Source: Halobacteria archaeon HArc-gm2 (GTDB taxonomy: Archaea; Halobacteriota; Halobacteria; Halobacteriales; Haloarculaceae). Taken from it: a stretch of DNA of 64,000 nt. Numbering within the stretch: position 1 is the stretch's first letter; each line of letters begins with the position of its first letter. The translations under genes and the position numbers were made by a program. Below the pieces are notes generated by a model. It made no database searches. It was not told the origin of the DNA and saw only the letters and a program-made list of their open reading frames with translations. The stretch is from positions 173,686-237,685 of the forward strand of contig JAOPKE010000006.1 of the NCBI GenBank assembly GCA_025517465.1. The letters run 5' to 3'. Of the stretch, positions 25,351-35,288 are shown piece by piece.

Positions 25351-26192
25351 CGAACCGTCCCCGGTGACGACCGGCCGGCGTCCGCCTCGCCGCCGCCCTC
25401 ACACAGCGCTGTCGCCTTCGGATGCTCGCGCGTGACCTTGATCGGACAGCGGTCCGGCGCCTGCGCGTCGTCGCTCGACAGCATGTACTGGCGCCATTCC
25501 CGGTCACCCTCGACGCCCCAGTCGCCCAGGTCGGCGTGGGGGCAGACGCCGTCGTACTCTTCGAGGCGTCCCTGGATTATCTCCCTGGCCTCCTGTCCCC
25601 ACTCCGTGTCCCCCGTCACGTCCAGGGACTCGAACAGGGCCCGGGGCTGGAACGTGACTTCCAGGCCAACGGGGCAGTGCCGGCTCAGCCGCTGGTCGTA
25701 GAACGGCGCGCGACAGGTCGGAAACATCGGTTCGCCGCCGAAGGAGAACTCCCAGTACGGGTCGTCCGGGTCGGTCGGGATGTCCTCGGGCCACGGCTCC
25801 GGGTCGTGCACGTGGAGAAACTGGAGAATGTGCCAGAGCCCCTCGTGATAGTCGCGCTCGGAGCGGTCGCGTTCGGGCGGCCTGAAGAAGGCGACCAGCG
25901 ACGCGCGGTCGCTGTGGTCCTGGTAGGTATCGAGGTACTCGAGGAGCGTCCGGCCCAGGTCCAGCAGCGCGTCGCGGCTGGTCATCGACGGCACGGCGGT
26001 GTACAGCGGGTCGCCGTTGGCGACCGACTCGGCCCCGAAGAAACACGGGAAGGGCGCGCCGTCGCTGTCGCCCACGAGCCGCTCGCGGAACGAGTGCCAG
26101 TGGGCGGCGACCCAGTCGGGCGCCGCCCCGCTCTCGACGCGCTGCTCGACGGTCGCCTGGTCCTGGAGACCACCGACGACGCGGTTCGTCAT
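25347..26192 (-). CDS. YqcI/YcgG family protein
   Basis: A 281-residue protein with the family pattern [19 protein letters not shown], a central Trp/His-rich segment ([20 protein letters not shown]), and [20 protein letters not shown] with [15 protein letters not shown]. YqcI/YcgG proteins are uncharacterised but distinctive in size and motif order. The start at 26192 is divergent from the P-type ATPase. The gene overlaps the isochorismatase-like gene downstream (atga). Confidence 0.8.
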   Translation of the reverse strand: MTNRVVGGLQDQATVEQRVESGAAPDWVAAHWHSFRERLVGDSDGAPFPCFFGAESVANGDPLYTAVPSMTSRDALLDLGRTLLEYLDTYQDHSDRASLVAFFRPPERDRSERDYHEGLWHILQFLHVHDPEPWPEDIPTDPDDPYWEFSFGGEPMFPTCRAPFYDQRLSRHCPVGLEVTFQPRALFESLDVTGDTEWGQEAREIIQGRLEEYDGVCPHADLGDWGVEGDREWRQYMLSSDDAQAPDRCPIKVTREHPKATALCEGGGEADAGRSSPGTVR

Positions 26193-26294
26193 TGGGTACA
26201 GTGTACGGCTCCGTCGGCTTCTATCCGTCGTTTTCGACGACGGGTGCGTTCCCGTCACGGGTACCCGTCCGCACCGCCACCCCGGACAACCTAC

Positions 26295-28943
26295 ATGAAT
26301 CCGGCCCGCGACAGTCCACCCGTGTCACGGTCCGCCCACGACGAGCCGGTCGACGACGTCCTCGCGTCGGTCGACAGCGACCCGGACGGGCTGTCGGACG
26401 CGGAAGCCGACCGCCGGCGCCGGGAACACGGCGCGAACGAGGTGGAACGGGGGAGCGAGCGGACGGCGCTCGACATCTTCGTCGCCCAGTTCGACAGCGT
26501 CCTCATCTGGGTGCTGGTGGCCGCGGCCGTCCTCTCCGTGTGGGCCGGCCACACCGTCGACGCGGTGCTCATCGCCGTCATCGTCGTCGCCAACGGGCTG
26601 TTCGGCTTCGTCCAGGACTACCGCGCCGAGGAGAGCCTCGAATCGCTGCGAGAGCTGACCGCACCGACGGCGACGGTCCGACGCGACGGCCGGACGGTCG
26701 ACGTCGATGCGACGGGCCTCGTCCCGGGCGACGTCGTCGAACTGGCAGGGGGCGACGTCGTCCCCGCGGACGGGCGGGTGATCGAGGTGAGTTCCCTCGA
26801 GGCGGACGAGGCGGCGCTCACCGGCGAGAGCGCACCGGTCTCGAAGTCCACCGATCCAGTCGCCGCAGACGCGCCGCTGGCCGAGCGCGAGTCGATGGCC
26901 TACAAGGGGACGAACGTGACGCGGGGGTCCGGCGCCGTCGTCGTCACGGCGACCGGGATGGACACCGAGGTCGGTGCCATCGCCAGCGAACTCGCCAGCA
27001 CCGAGGAGACCGACACGCCGCTCCAGGAAGAACTCGACGCGCTCGGCCGGACGCTTGGCATCGGCGTCGTGGTGCTGGCGGCGCTCGTCATCCCGCTGTT
27101 ACTGCTCCGCGATACGCCGCCGATTCAGGCCGGCCTCACCGCCATCTCGCTCGCCGTCGCCGCCGTCCCGGAGGGGCTGCCCGCGGTGGTGACGCTGACG
27201 CTCGCGCTGGGCGTCCGCAAGATGGCCGACGAGAACGCGCTCGTCCGCCGCCTCCCCGCCGTCGAGGCGCTCGGCGCCGTCGACGTCATCTGTACGGACA
27301 AGACCGGGACCCTCACCGAGGGGCGGATGTCCGTCAGCCGGCTCTGGGTGAACGACGCCGTGGTCGACGCGGACGCCCCGTCGGACGACCGGGCGACCGG
27401 CGAGGACGACGACCGGGTCGCGAGGGATGGCGACCGCGTCGACCTGCTCCTGCGCGCCGGTGCGCTGTGCAACGACGCTACGCTGGAGGAGGGTGACCCG
27501 ACCGAGCAGGCCCTGGTCGCGGCCGCCGCGGACCACGGGTACGACGTCGACCGACTGCGCGAGCGCCAGCCCCGAACCGGCGAGATCCCGTTCTCGTCGG
27601 AGCGCAAGTGGATGGGCACCGTCCACGGCGACGTGGCCCACGTCAAGGGCGCACCGGACGTCGTCCTCGAGATGTCGTCACGCGTCCGGACGGCCGAGGG
27701 CCCCGTCGACCTGACCGAGGACCGCGCCGACCGGATCCGCGAGCAGGTCGAGGCCTTCGGCGACGACGCGCTCCGCGTGCTCGCCGTGGCGACCACCGAC
27801 GACCCCGCGACCCTCGACGAGGACGCCGTCGACCCGGACCTGACGTTCCTCGGCCTAGTTGGGATGATCGACCCGGCGCGCGAGGAGGTGGCCGACGCCA
27901 TCGCCGCGACGAAGCGCGCCGGCATCGACGTGAAGATGGTGACCGGCGACAACGCCCGGACCGCCGCCGCCATCGGCGAGTCCCTGGGCCTGGGGACGTC
28001 CGCGATCGAGGGCGGCGAGGTGGAAGCGATGGACGACGAGACACTCCGGGACCGCGTCGAGTCGGTCGACGTGTTCGCCCGGACGTCGCCGGAACACAAG
28101 GTCCGGATCCTCCGGGCGCTCCAAGCCAGCGGCCACGTCGTCGCGATGACCGGCGACGGCGTCAACGACGCGCCGGCGCTGAAGAACGCCGACGTCGGCG
28201 TGGCGATGGGCGTCCGGGGGACCGACGTCGCCAAGCAGGCCAGCGACGTTATCCTGCTCGACGACAACTACGCCACTATCGAACGCGCGGTCGAACGCGG
28301 GCGGGCCATCTTCGACAACGTCTGGAAGTTCGTCGGCTACCTGCTCTCGGCCAACGTCGCCGAGGTGGCCATCGTCTTCCTCGCGTCCCTGTTCGGCTAC
28401 CTCGTCCTCCCCGCGGTCCAGTTGCTGTGGATCAACCTGCTCACGGACGGCCTGCCCGCGCTCGCGCTCGGTGCCGACCCGGAGAGCGGCGACGTGATGG
28501 AACGGCCGCCGCGGGACCCGGACAGCGGCATCGTCGACCGGGCGATGCTCGGGCTCGTCGGTGGCACGGGCAGCATCTCGACGCTCGTCATGCTCGCGCT
28601 GCTGGTCGTCACGCTCGACGGCGCACCGGCGGTCACGCCGTACGCGATGACGATGGTGTTCACCGGCTTCGTCTTCCTCGAGTTCGAGAAACTGTACGTG
28701 ATCCGCTGGCTCCGGGAGACGCCGACGCTGTCGAACCGGTGGCTCGCGACGGCCGTCGGTGGCTCGATCGCGTTACAGATCGCCGTCCTCTACACGCCGC
28801 TGGCCGACTACTTCGGCACGGTCCCGCTCGGCCCGTCCGACTGGGGCCTGATCGGGGCCGTGCTGGCCGTGGCCCTGCCGGGGTACTTGCTGGTCGCCCT
28901 CGGCGTCCGGCGGCTGCAGTCGGCGGAAAGCCGTTTCGAATAA
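26295..28943 (+). CDS. P2-type cation-transporting ATPase (Ca2+ or Na+/K+-like)
   Basis: An 882-residue membrane pump. An N-terminal cation-ATPase segment leads to the actuator motif LTGESAPV, the M4 motif [10 protein letters not shown] with the PEGL ion site, the phosphorylated Asp335 in DKTGTLTEG, the nucleotide site near KGAPDVV, and [20 protein letters not shown]. The C-terminal helices ([16 protein letters not shown]) complete the P2 fold. These residues suit Ca2+ or monovalent-cation transport; the exact ion is uncertain. An AT-rich inverted repeat follows the stop at 28945-29003. Pumps of this kind occur in dormancy-type stress regulons. Confidence 0.92.
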   Translation: MNPARDSPPVSRSAHDEPVDDVLASVDSDPDGLSDAEADRRRREHGANEVERGSERTALDIFVAQFDSVLIWVLVAAAVLSVWAGHTVDAVLIAVIVVANGLFGFVQDYRAEESLESLRELTAPTATVRRDGRTVDVDATGLVPGDVVELAGGDVVPADGRVIEVSSLEADEAALTGESAPVSKSTDPVAADAPLAERESMAYKGTNVTRGSGAVVVTATGMDTEVGAIASELASTEETDTPLQEELDALGRTLGIGVVVLAALVIPLLLLRDTPPIQAGLTAISLAVAAVPEGLPAVVTLTLALGVRKMADENALVRRLPAVEALGAVDVICTDKTGTLTEGRMSVSRLWVNDAVVDADAPSDDRATGEDDDRVARDGDRVDLLLRAGALCNDATLEEGDPTEQALVAAAADHGYDVDRLRERQPRTGEIPFSSERKWMGTVHGDVAHVKGAPDVVLEMSSRVRTAEGPVDLTEDRADRIREQVEAFGDDALRVLAVATTDDPATLDEDAVDPDLTFLGLVGMIDPAREEVADAIAATKRAGIDVKMVTGDNARTAAAIGESLGLGTSAIEGGEVEAMDDETLRDRVESVDVFARTSPEHKVRILRALQASGHVVAMTGDGVNDAPALKNADVGVAMGVRGTDVAKQASDVILLDDNYATIERAVERGRAIFDNVWKFVGYLLSANVAEVAIVFLASLFGYLVLPAVQLLWINLLTDGLPALALGADPESGDVMERPPRDPDSGIVDRAMLGLVGGTGSISTLVMLALLVVTLDGAPAVTPYAMTMVFTGFVFLEFEKLYVIRWLRETPTLSNRWLATAVGGSIALQIAVLYTPLADYFGTVPLGPSDWGLIGAVLAVALPGYLLVALGVRRLQSAESRFE

Positions 28944-28944
28944 C

Positions 28945-29003
28945 CAATTTCAAAATAGGCTAATCTAGAATAGCCTATTTTGAAATAGCCTATTTTGGAA
29001 TTG
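28945..29003. repeat. AT-rich inverted repeat with two alternative 3' arms
   Basis: tttcaaaataggcta (28948-28962) pairs perfectly with tagcctattttgaaa (28971-28985) across an 8-base loop. A second arm, tagcctattttggaattg (28986-29003), could pair with 28945-28962 with one mismatch. The AT richness is striking here. It may be the terminator of the ATPase gene or an operator for the next Usp gene. Confidence 0.75.
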
Positions 29004-29152
29004 TTAATCGTCAGATCGCCGGTCACTTGCTGATGGTCACGGGAACCGAAGCCTCGTCGACGGCGCGTTCGCTATCGCCATCTAGCAAAGCCCGTTCTCG
29101 CGGCGCGACGATCGACTCGCATCTATTTGGGACGGCGGACGAAACAGCCGGT

Positions 29153-29662
29153 ATGACCCTCGTCGTCCCGTTCGACGGTTCGGAACTCTCCGAGGCGGCA
29201 CTGCTTCGCGCGGAACAGTTCGGCGTCGTCTTCGACGAGTCCGTGGTGGCGGTCACCGTCATCCCGGACGGCAACGTCGAGTACGCGAGAGAACGCGACT
29301 GGATCGAGTCCGACGAGGCGTTCGACCGGTCCGCCGTCGTCTCGAAGATACACGGCCAGGTGTCCGACCTGTGTCCGAGCGCCGACTTCCGTCACTTCGT
29401 CGTCGGCCGGTACGCGCCGTCCGGCGCCATCTCGAAGCGGATCCGCAAGGTCGCAAAGCGCGAAGACGCGTCGATGGTGTTCATCGGCAGCGACAACGCC
29501 GGCCGCCTCGTCACGTCGATCAGTAGCGTCGGTGGGAGCGTCGCGACCGACGAGGCCTACGACGTCGTCATCGTCCGCCACAGCGGCCCCGCCAAGTCCG
29601 CCCGGCTCAGGGGAGTGGCCAGCCAGCGGCGACCGAAATCGGACTTCTTCCTCCCCGAGTGA
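29153..29662 (+). CDS. Universal stress protein (divergent UspA domain)
   Basis: A 169-residue protein beginning MTLVVPFDGSELSEAALLRA. A Usp-like nucleotide segment is recognisable (VFIGSDNAGRLVTSISSVGG), but the GxHGR signature is altered. A basic C-terminal tail follows (KSARLRGVASQRRPKSDFFL). The ATG at 29153 is preferred: a TATA-like catctatttg is about 25-30 bases upstream, and the longer in-frame reading looks non-coding. Confidence 0.8.
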   Translation: MTLVVPFDGSELSEAALLRAEQFGVVFDESVVAVTVIPDGNVEYARERDWIESDEAFDRSAVVSKIHGQVSDLCPSADFRHFVVGRYAPSGAISKRIRKVAKREDASMVFIGSDNAGRLVTSISSVGGSVATDEAYDVVIVRHSGPAKSARLRGVASQRRPKSDFFLPE

Positions 29663-29715
29663 CGGACGACCGGCCGTCGTAGTTTGCCCGGTCGAGACCT
29701 CCGGACGGGGAGCGG

Positions 29716-30072
29716 TCACGAACTCCGAACGAAAGTGGCGACGGCTGCCGCGACGCCGGAGAGCGTCGCAAACGCGAGCGCCGTCACGGTACCGAGCCCG
29801 AACAGTCCCCCCGCGACGAGAAGCACCGTGAGGAAGACACCGCCGAACACGCCAGCGGCGAGCGCCACGCGCCGTCGCCGTGCGGACGTCTCGTCCCCGA
29901 GACCGAGGAAGACGCCCGCGGAGACGAGGACCCCGGCGACGAGTCCCGCCGGAAGACCGACGAACAGGGAGAACTCGATCGACGGGCGAAGGAGTTCGGT
30001 CACCGCGACGCCGACGACGAGGAACGCCGCGAGGCCGCTCGCGACGACGAGGACGAGGTTCCGGAGCGTCAT
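29716..30072 (-). CDS. Four-helix haloarchaeal membrane protein
   Basis: A 118-residue protein with four hydrophobic segments (VLVVASGLAAFLVVGVAVTE, FVGLPAGLVAGVLVSAGVFL, VALAAGVFGGVFLTVLLVAG, TVTALAFATLSGVAAAVATF). No family or function recognised. It is separated from neighbouring genes and has its own start at 30072. Confidence 0.6.
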   Translation of the reverse strand: MTLRNLVLVVASGLAAFLVVGVAVTELLRPSIEFSLFVGLPAGLVAGVLVSAGVFLGLGDETSARRRRVALAAGVFGGVFLTVLLVAGGLFGLGTVTALAFATLSGVAAAVATFVRSS

Positions 30073-30385
30073 CTCGTCCACCTCCCGAGCACGGCTTCGC
30101 GGACGAGCCGACAGCGAACGAGACGGTGTCGTGTCGGGACCATCAGTGATCCCCGTTTTCGAGACTGGCCGTATAGCTCTTCCGCGGCGTTTTCGGCCTC
30201 CACGAGCGTGGATTCGACACCGATGGTCACCGGGTTCCGTCGGCAACGTGCCCGGAGACGACGAGCGCGTAGCCGAGCAACAGCGCGTACGCCCAGACGG
30301 GGCCGCGGACGGCGGCGTGCCTGCGGCGAACGTAATAGTTACTTCGCTAACATTTTGCACGTCAAGCACCTACGGCTGCGTGAGA
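30073..30385. other. Intergenic region with a membrane-helix remnant
   Basis: About 310 bases. On the minus strand, ending at a TGA at 30227-30229, a stretch reads AYALLLGYALVVSGHVAD after a basic region, like the end of a small membrane protein. Upstream an in-frame TAG cuts the frame and no start codon precedes it, so it looks like a remnant. The AT-rich tract near 30328-30356 may be the promoter of the ion-channel gene. Confidence 0.35.
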
Positions 30386-31474
30386 ATGTTCGCGGACACG
30401 CTGGGACTCGTCCCGTCGCCCGCTTACGGTTCCGGGGTGACAGTTGACCTCGTCCCGCTGCAGGGGGCCGAGGCGATACGACCGCTGTATCTCGTCGTCG
30501 GGCTGGTGCTGCTCGTCGTCACCATCGTCGACATCCTCTGGACGACGCTCTGGGTCGACGGCGGCTCCGGCCCGCTCTCGGCGCGGTTGACGACGTGGAC
30601 CTGGCGCGGCCTCCGGCAGATTGGTGACACGCGGTCCCGTGCACTCAGCCTCGCCGGACCGGTCATCCTGACGCTGACGCTCGTCACGTGGGTCGGCCTC
30701 ATCTGGGGCGGCTGGACGCTCGTCTTCGCCGGCGGCGAGAACGCGCTGCTGGCCGCCCGGGACGACGTCCCCGTCACCTGGTCGGGCCGGATATTCTTCG
30801 TGGCGTACACGATGTTCACGATGGGCAACGGCGACTTCTACCCCCCGGCGGGGATCTGGCAGATCGCCGCGTCGCTCACGACCGCGACCGGCATGCTGTT
30901 CGTGACGATGGGCGTCTCCTACGTGCTCTCTGTCCTCGGGGCCGTCTCGAACAAGCGCTCCTTCGCCAGTAGCGTCTCCGGGATGGGGGTCGACAGCGAG
31001 ACCGTCGTCTGTGCGGCGTGGGACGGCGAGGACTTCGACGGGCTCCACCTCCCGCTCAACTCGCTCGCCTCACGCCTCGACACGCTCGCAGACCAGCACA
31101 AGTCCTACCCGATCCTCCACTACTACCACAGCCAACAGGCCAAGCACGCCTCCGCGATGGCGGTCGCCGTCTTCGACGAGTCGATGACGGTCCTCCGGTT
31201 CGGCGTTCTGGACGAGGACCAGCCCGACACCGTCCTCGTCGAGAACGCGCGGTCGGCGAGCCAGAACTACCTCGAGACGCTCAACAACGCGTTCATCGAC
31301 CCGGCCGACGAGGCGCCGCCACCGCCCGACCTCGACCGGCTCCGCAGCGAGGGCGTACCCACCGTCTCCGACGAGGAGTTCGCCGACGCCCTCGACGAGC
31401 TGGCGGACCGCCGCCGCAAACTGCTCGGAATCGTGACCGCCGACGCCTGGCACTGGCCCCCTATCGACACATGA
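30386..31474 (+). CDS. Two-helix ion channel with GNGD filter and cytosolic domain
   Basis: A 362-residue protein. Its N-terminal third has the pore layout: helix (LYLVVGLVLLVVTIVDILWT), second helix near VILTLTLVTWVGLIWGGW, pore loop TMFTMGNGDFYPP, then GMLFVTMGVSYVLSVLGAV. TMGNGD replaces the usual TVGYGD of potassium channels. A cytosolic region of about 200 residues follows, ending WHWPPIDT. The ATG at 30386 gives the full length; an internal GTG near 30437 is an alternative start just before the first helix. Its stop overlaps the next gene (atga), so they are coupled. Confidence 0.72.
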   Translation: MFADTLGLVPSPAYGSGVTVDLVPLQGAEAIRPLYLVVGLVLLVVTIVDILWTTLWVDGGSGPLSARLTTWTWRGLRQIGDTRSRALSLAGPVILTLTLVTWVGLIWGGWTLVFAGGENALLAARDDVPVTWSGRIFFVAYTMFTMGNGDFYPPAGIWQIAASLTTATGMLFVTMGVSYVLSVLGAVSNKRSFASSVSGMGVDSETVVCAAWDGEDFDGLHLPLNSLASRLDTLADQHKSYPILHYYHSQQAKHASAMAVAVFDESMTVLRFGVLDEDQPDTVLVENARSASQNYLETLNNAFIDPADEAPPPPDLDRLRSEGVPTVSDEEFADALDELADRRRKLLGIVTADAWHWPPIDT

Positions 31475-32001
31475 CCGAGGTCACCTTCTTCGTCTCCGGC
31501 TTGAACCCGATCGTCAGAATCGTCGTCGTCGGCGTCTCGATGTACGTCGCGCTCGTGCTCTTCCTCCGCATCACGGGGAGTCGAACGCTCTCGAGCATGA
31601 ACGCGTTCGACTTCATCGTGACCGTCGCCATCGGCTCCGTGTTCGGCCGCGCGCTGACGGCCAAGGACGTCGCGCTCTCGGAGGCCATCGTGGCCTTCGG
31701 CCTCCTCCTGGCGCTCCAGTACGTCGTCACCTGGCTCCAGATCCGGTGGCCATTCTTCAGACGCGTCGTCACGAATCCGCCCGCGTTACTGTACTTCCGG
31801 GGCGAGTTCGTCAAGGGAGCGATGCGGCAACAGCGCGTCGCGAAATCCGAGATCCACGCCGCCCTTCGCAAGAAGAACTTCGGCTCTCTCGACGACGTCG
31901 AGGCCGTCGTCCTCGAATCGTCCGGCGAGATCTCCGTCATCGGCTCCGTCGAAGACGAGTCGTCGTTCGGCGAGCAACTGGAAGAACAGCTGTGGGAGTG
32001 A
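31471..32001 (+). CDS. DUF421 (YetF-like) membrane protein
   Basis: A 176-residue protein with three membrane helices at the N-terminus and the family motif LRITGSRTLSSMNAFDFIVT then VAIGSVFG. A soluble domain holds YFRGEFVKGAMRQQRVAKSE and VEAVVLESSGEISVI. YetF-type proteins act in membrane stress and spore biology in bacteria; the archaeal role is unknown. It is coupled to the upstream channel gene, suggesting a shared membrane function. Confidence 0.85.
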   Translation: MTEVTFFVSGLNPIVRIVVVGVSMYVALVLFLRITGSRTLSSMNAFDFIVTVAIGSVFGRALTAKDVALSEAIVAFGLLLALQYVVTWLQIRWPFFRRVVTNPPALLYFRGEFVKGAMRQQRVAKSEIHAALRKKNFGSLDDVEAVVLESSGEISVIGSVEDESSFGEQLEEQLWE

Positions 32002-32099
32002 ACGGGCCGGATTCGGAATCGCTCGTGGGGAAGGGTGCTCGCGCGTTCGCGAGATGACCGCAGATACTCGCAGATGCTGTCCGCTCGCTCGACCGGATC

Positions 32100-32181
32100 A
32101 TAGTGGTGGTTGTAACTTTTTACCGGCGTTCGATGGCACCGGCGACGTCGAACGCCGGTACGGGCTTACAACCACCACTAT
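32100..32181. repeat. Nested inverted repeat (82-base hairpin element)
   Basis: Outer arms atagtggtggttgtaa (32100-32115) and ttacaaccaccactat (32166-32181) are perfect 16-base inverted repeats. Inner arms taccggcgttcga (32121-32133) and tcgaacgccggta (32148-32160) are perfect 13-base inverted repeats around a 14-base loop. It ends at the stop codon of the leftward gene 32181-32480, between convergent genes. It could be a strong bidirectional terminator, a structured RNA, or a small mobile-element remnant. Confidence 0.85.
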
Positions 32182-32480
32182 CAGTCTGCGTGCGGTGCGG
32201 TGGCCGTCGATGACGGCGCTCCCTCGTCGTCGAAGAACGGCAACGGGTTCGGGGACCGGAGCGTCGCGATAGCGCTCCACATCACGCCCGTACACATCGC
32301 GCCGATCGCGGAGAACGTCATCCCGAGCGAGAGGAACGTCACGCCGTAGACGAAGCCGATGGTGGCCGACGGGAGCGACGTCCCCAGGGGGACGTGGGCC
32401 ATCGAGTCGCGCAGCGTCGGCATGAGGAAGAACAGCGAGAGGGAACTCCCGGCCATGAAGACCAGATCCTGCCACATCAT
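32181..32480 (-). CDS. Small haloarchaeal membrane protein
   Basis: A 99-residue protein with two or three hydrophobic stretches (VFMAGSSLSLFFLMPTL and GVTFLSLGMTFSAIGAMCTG), beginning MMWQDLVF. Its C-terminus is polar (PFFDDEGAPSSTATAPHAD). Family not recognised. It ends directly at the nested hairpin. Confidence 0.6.
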   Translation of the reverse strand: MMWQDLVFMAGSSLSLFFLMPTLRDSMAHVPLGTSLPSATIGFVYGVTFLSLGMTFSAIGAMCTGVMWSAIATLRSPNPLPFFDDEGAPSSTATAPHAD

Positions 32481-32853
32481 CGCTGGCTTCCCTCGGCCGG
32501 GGTCGTGGCGGCGGTGATTTCGGTGCAAAACTGGGGGACGGTACGGTGATCGTAGGGAACTGTTACTCGCATTACTAGTGCGGGAGCACCTGCTATAGAT
32601 AAGCCTTACTCACTAACGAGTAAATATATTCGTGACGGTTCCATATGGTGACGTCTCGCACGTTCGCTGGGCCCTGAGTCCCCACGCCGTCCCCGAAAGA
32701 GGCCAGCGGATCACGTGCGGTCGCTCGATAAGGTGACGTTACCTGGCGGGACGCGGGTTCGGCGGCCGGACCGCCGGAAAGCCACCTTTCGAGGACGCCG
32801 TCGGGACGGCGACGCACCGCAATTTTGTTATCGGCCCTGTCGGATGTCACCGT
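32481..32853. other. Regulatory region between divergent genes
   Basis: About 370 bases. ttactc and gagtaa (32606-32623) form an inverted repeat beside AT-rich aaatatatt, and cgcattactagtgcg (about 32569-32583) is near-palindromic. These look like operator sites. A TATA-like ttttgttatcg near 32823-32833 serves the rightward gene at a leaderless distance. No gene seen. Confidence 0.4.
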
Positions 32854-35241
32854 ATGCCAACTGCGGCCGGTCCCACCGAGGAGCATCGACGCGTCCGCCG
32901 TCTCGAAACGGACTGGCGGTTCCACCGCGGCGACGTCGCGGACGGCGCCGACCCCGCTCTCGACGACGGCGACTGGGAGGCCGTCGACGTGCCCCACGAC
33001 TGGAGCATCGAGGGTCCTTTCGACCCCGACGAGCCGGGCGGCCAGCAGCAGGGCTTCGCTCCCGGCGGGGTCGGCTGGTACCGTCGGACACTCCCCCAGG
33101 ATATCGACGGCGAGGCGACGCTCCGCTTCGACGGCGTCTACCGGGACTTCGACGTCTACCTCGACGGCGAGCACGTCGGCCACCGCCCCTACGGCTACTC
33201 GACGGTGACCTACGACCTGGCCGACCTGGGCGTCGACGGCGGCGAGACGCTCGCCGTCCGCGTCGCCAACGACGACTACCCCCACAGCCGCTGGTACACG
33301 GGTTCGGGAATCTACCGCGACGTCCACCTCATCGAGACCGACCCGGTCGCCGTTACCCCCTTCGGCACCGACGTCCGCACGACGGCGGTCAACCGCCAGC
33401 GCGCGGAGGTGCAGGTGCTGACCGAGGTGAGCAACGGGACGGACGCGCCCGTCGACTGCGCGCTGGAGACGGAGATCCTCGACGCCGACGGCGAGGTGGT
33501 GGCGACGGCCGGGAGCGAAGCGACCGTCGACCCCGCAAAGCCCCACGAGTTCGAGCAGCGCCTCTCGGTCGCCGACCCCGACCGCTGGACGCTGGACGAC
33601 CCCACTCGCTACTTCGTCCGCAGCGTCGTCTATCGCGAGGGCGACGGCGCGACGGCTTCGCCGTCGCGGAACGAGGAGGGCGGCTCCGCCGCCCTCCCAG
33701 TCGACGACTTCGTCACTCCCTTCGGGATTCGCACCTTCGAGTGGACGGCCGACGCGGGCTTCTTCCTCAACGGCGAGCCGGTCGACCTGAAGGGCGTCAA
33801 CCTCCACCACGACGCCGGCTGTCTCGGTGCGGCCGTCACCGAACGCGCGCTCGAACGCCGCCTCGAAACGCTCCAGGAGCTGGGCTGTAACGCCATCCGG
33901 ACCGCCCACAACCCGCCCCAGCCCGAACTGCTCGACCTCTGTGACCGGATGGGCTTTCTCGTCGTCGACGAGGTGTACGACAAGTGGCGCCACGAGGGTG
34001 CCGACGAGTTCTTCGACGAGTGGTGGCGCGAGGACCTGGCGGCGATGATCGACCGCGACCGCAACCATCCCTCGGTGGTGTGCTGGAGCGTCGGCAACGA
34101 GAACTACGACCAGGGCGACGACGAGATGATCGCCGACCTAGCGATGCTCACCGAGGCCGCAAGCGAGATGGACCCGACACGCCCCGTCACCTACGGGAAC
34201 CCGCCGTGGGGCGACGGCACCGACGGCGTCGTCGAGAACGTCGAACGAGTCGCCGAACACGTCGACGTCCTCTCCTGCAACTACCAGGAGCACTGGTACG
34301 ACGACTACCGCGCGGCCGACATCGACATTCCCATCGTCGGCTCGGAGAACCGCCGGTTCTTCCGGGGCTCCGGCGACGACCCGCTGGCGTTCGTCCCCCA
34401 CAATCCCTGGGACGACGTGGTCGAGCGCGACGACGTCTGCGGCCAGTTCCTCTGGCCCGGCATCGACTACCTCGGCGAGGCCCGCGAGTGGCCCAGCAAG
34501 GGGTGGCCGACGGGCCCCATCGACACGACCGGCGCGATCAAACCCGCCGGCCGATTCCACCAGGCCGCGTGGTCGGACGACCCCACCGTTTTCGCTGCGG
34601 CGGTCGACCACGACCGCGAGCGGCCCGCCTGTCGGCCCGCCTGGAGCGGGCCACCGCTCTCGGCCCACTGGAACTTCCCCGACCGCGAGGACTCCCAGGG
34701 GTTCGTCGACGTCTACACGTTCACGAACGCCGAGTCGGTCGAACTCTACCAGAACGACGACCTGCTGGGCACCCAGCGCGCCGACGACTACGGCCCCCGC
34801 CCGATGGAGTGGTGGGTCCCCTACGAGCCCGGGACGCTCCGGGCGGTCGCGAAGGCGGACGGCGAGGTCGTCGCCCAACACGAACTCCACACGGCGGGCG
34901 AGCCCGCACGGATCGAACTCGACGCCGATCGCGAGGCCATCGCCGCGGACGGCCGCGACCTGGTGTACGTCGAGGCGACCGTCACCGACGAGGACGGCGT
35001 GCGCGTTCCTCGCGCAGACCACGAGGTCAACTTCGAGGTCTCGGGCGCCGGCGAGATAGCCGGCGTCGACAACGGGAACCTCGACAGCGACGAGCCCTGG
35101 GTCGGCGATGCTTGCTCGGCGTACCATGGCTCCTGTATCGCCGTCGTTCGAGCGGTTCGGGAGAGCGGAACGATCGACATCGAGGCCGAAGCCGACGGGC
35201 CAGTCGGCGACGCCGTGACCGTGGCGGTCGGCGACGACTGA
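32854..35241 (+). CDS. Glycoside hydrolase family 2 (beta-galactosidase-type)
   Basis: A 795-residue GH2 enzyme hydrolysing beta-linked sugars. Domains: sugar-binding jelly roll (residues about 10-170, with PHDWSIEGPFDP and GVGWYRRTL), immunoglobulin-like region, then the TIM barrel with AIRTAHNPPQP and the acid/base Glu416 in VGNENYDQG. The nucleophile Glu498 is in IPIVGSENRRF. A C-terminal Ig-like domain ends with EVSGAGEIAGVDNGN and the polar tail. No signal peptide, so it probably acts in the cytoplasm; the substrate is not proven. A nearby operator-like region (32569-32623) may control it. Confidence 0.88.
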   Translation: MPTAAGPTEEHRRVRRLETDWRFHRGDVADGADPALDDGDWEAVDVPHDWSIEGPFDPDEPGGQQQGFAPGGVGWYRRTLPQDIDGEATLRFDGVYRDFDVYLDGEHVGHRPYGYSTVTYDLADLGVDGGETLAVRVANDDYPHSRWYTGSGIYRDVHLIETDPVAVTPFGTDVRTTAVNRQRAEVQVLTEVSNGTDAPVDCALETEILDADGEVVATAGSEATVDPAKPHEFEQRLSVADPDRWTLDDPTRYFVRSVVYREGDGATASPSRNEEGGSAALPVDDFVTPFGIRTFEWTADAGFFLNGEPVDLKGVNLHHDAGCLGAAVTERALERRLETLQELGCNAIRTAHNPPQPELLDLCDRMGFLVVDEVYDKWRHEGADEFFDEWWREDLAAMIDRDRNHPSVVCWSVGNENYDQGDDEMIADLAMLTEAASEMDPTRPVTYGNPPWGDGTDGVVENVERVAEHVDVLSCNYQEHWYDDYRAADIDIPIVGSENRRFFRGSGDDPLAFVPHNPWDDVVERDDVCGQFLWPGIDYLGEAREWPSKGWPTGPIDTTGAIKPAGRFHQAAWSDDPTVFAAAVDHDRERPACRPAWSGPPLSAHWNFPDREDSQGFVDVYTFTNAESVELYQNDDLLGTQRADDYGPRPMEWWVPYEPGTLRAVAKADGEVVAQHELHTAGEPARIELDADREAIAADGRDLVYVEATVTDEDGVRVPRADHEVNFEVSGAGEIAGVDNGNLDSDEPWVGDACSAYHGSCIAVVRAVRESGTIDIEAEADGPVGDAVTVAVGDD

Positions 35242-35288
35242 GAGGTCGAGGCCGAGTCGACGGGCGAGCGGCAAATCGGAGAACTCGT

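Noticed and set aside
25422..26294. Upstream extension of the P-type ATPase frame
   Set aside because: It runs antisense across the YqcI-like gene, and the ATG at 26295 gives the normal ATPase N-terminus.
30227..30335. Possible small membrane protein on the minus strand
   Set aside because: AYALLLGYALVVSGHVAD looks real, but a TAG and lack of start codon precede it; a remnant is more likely.
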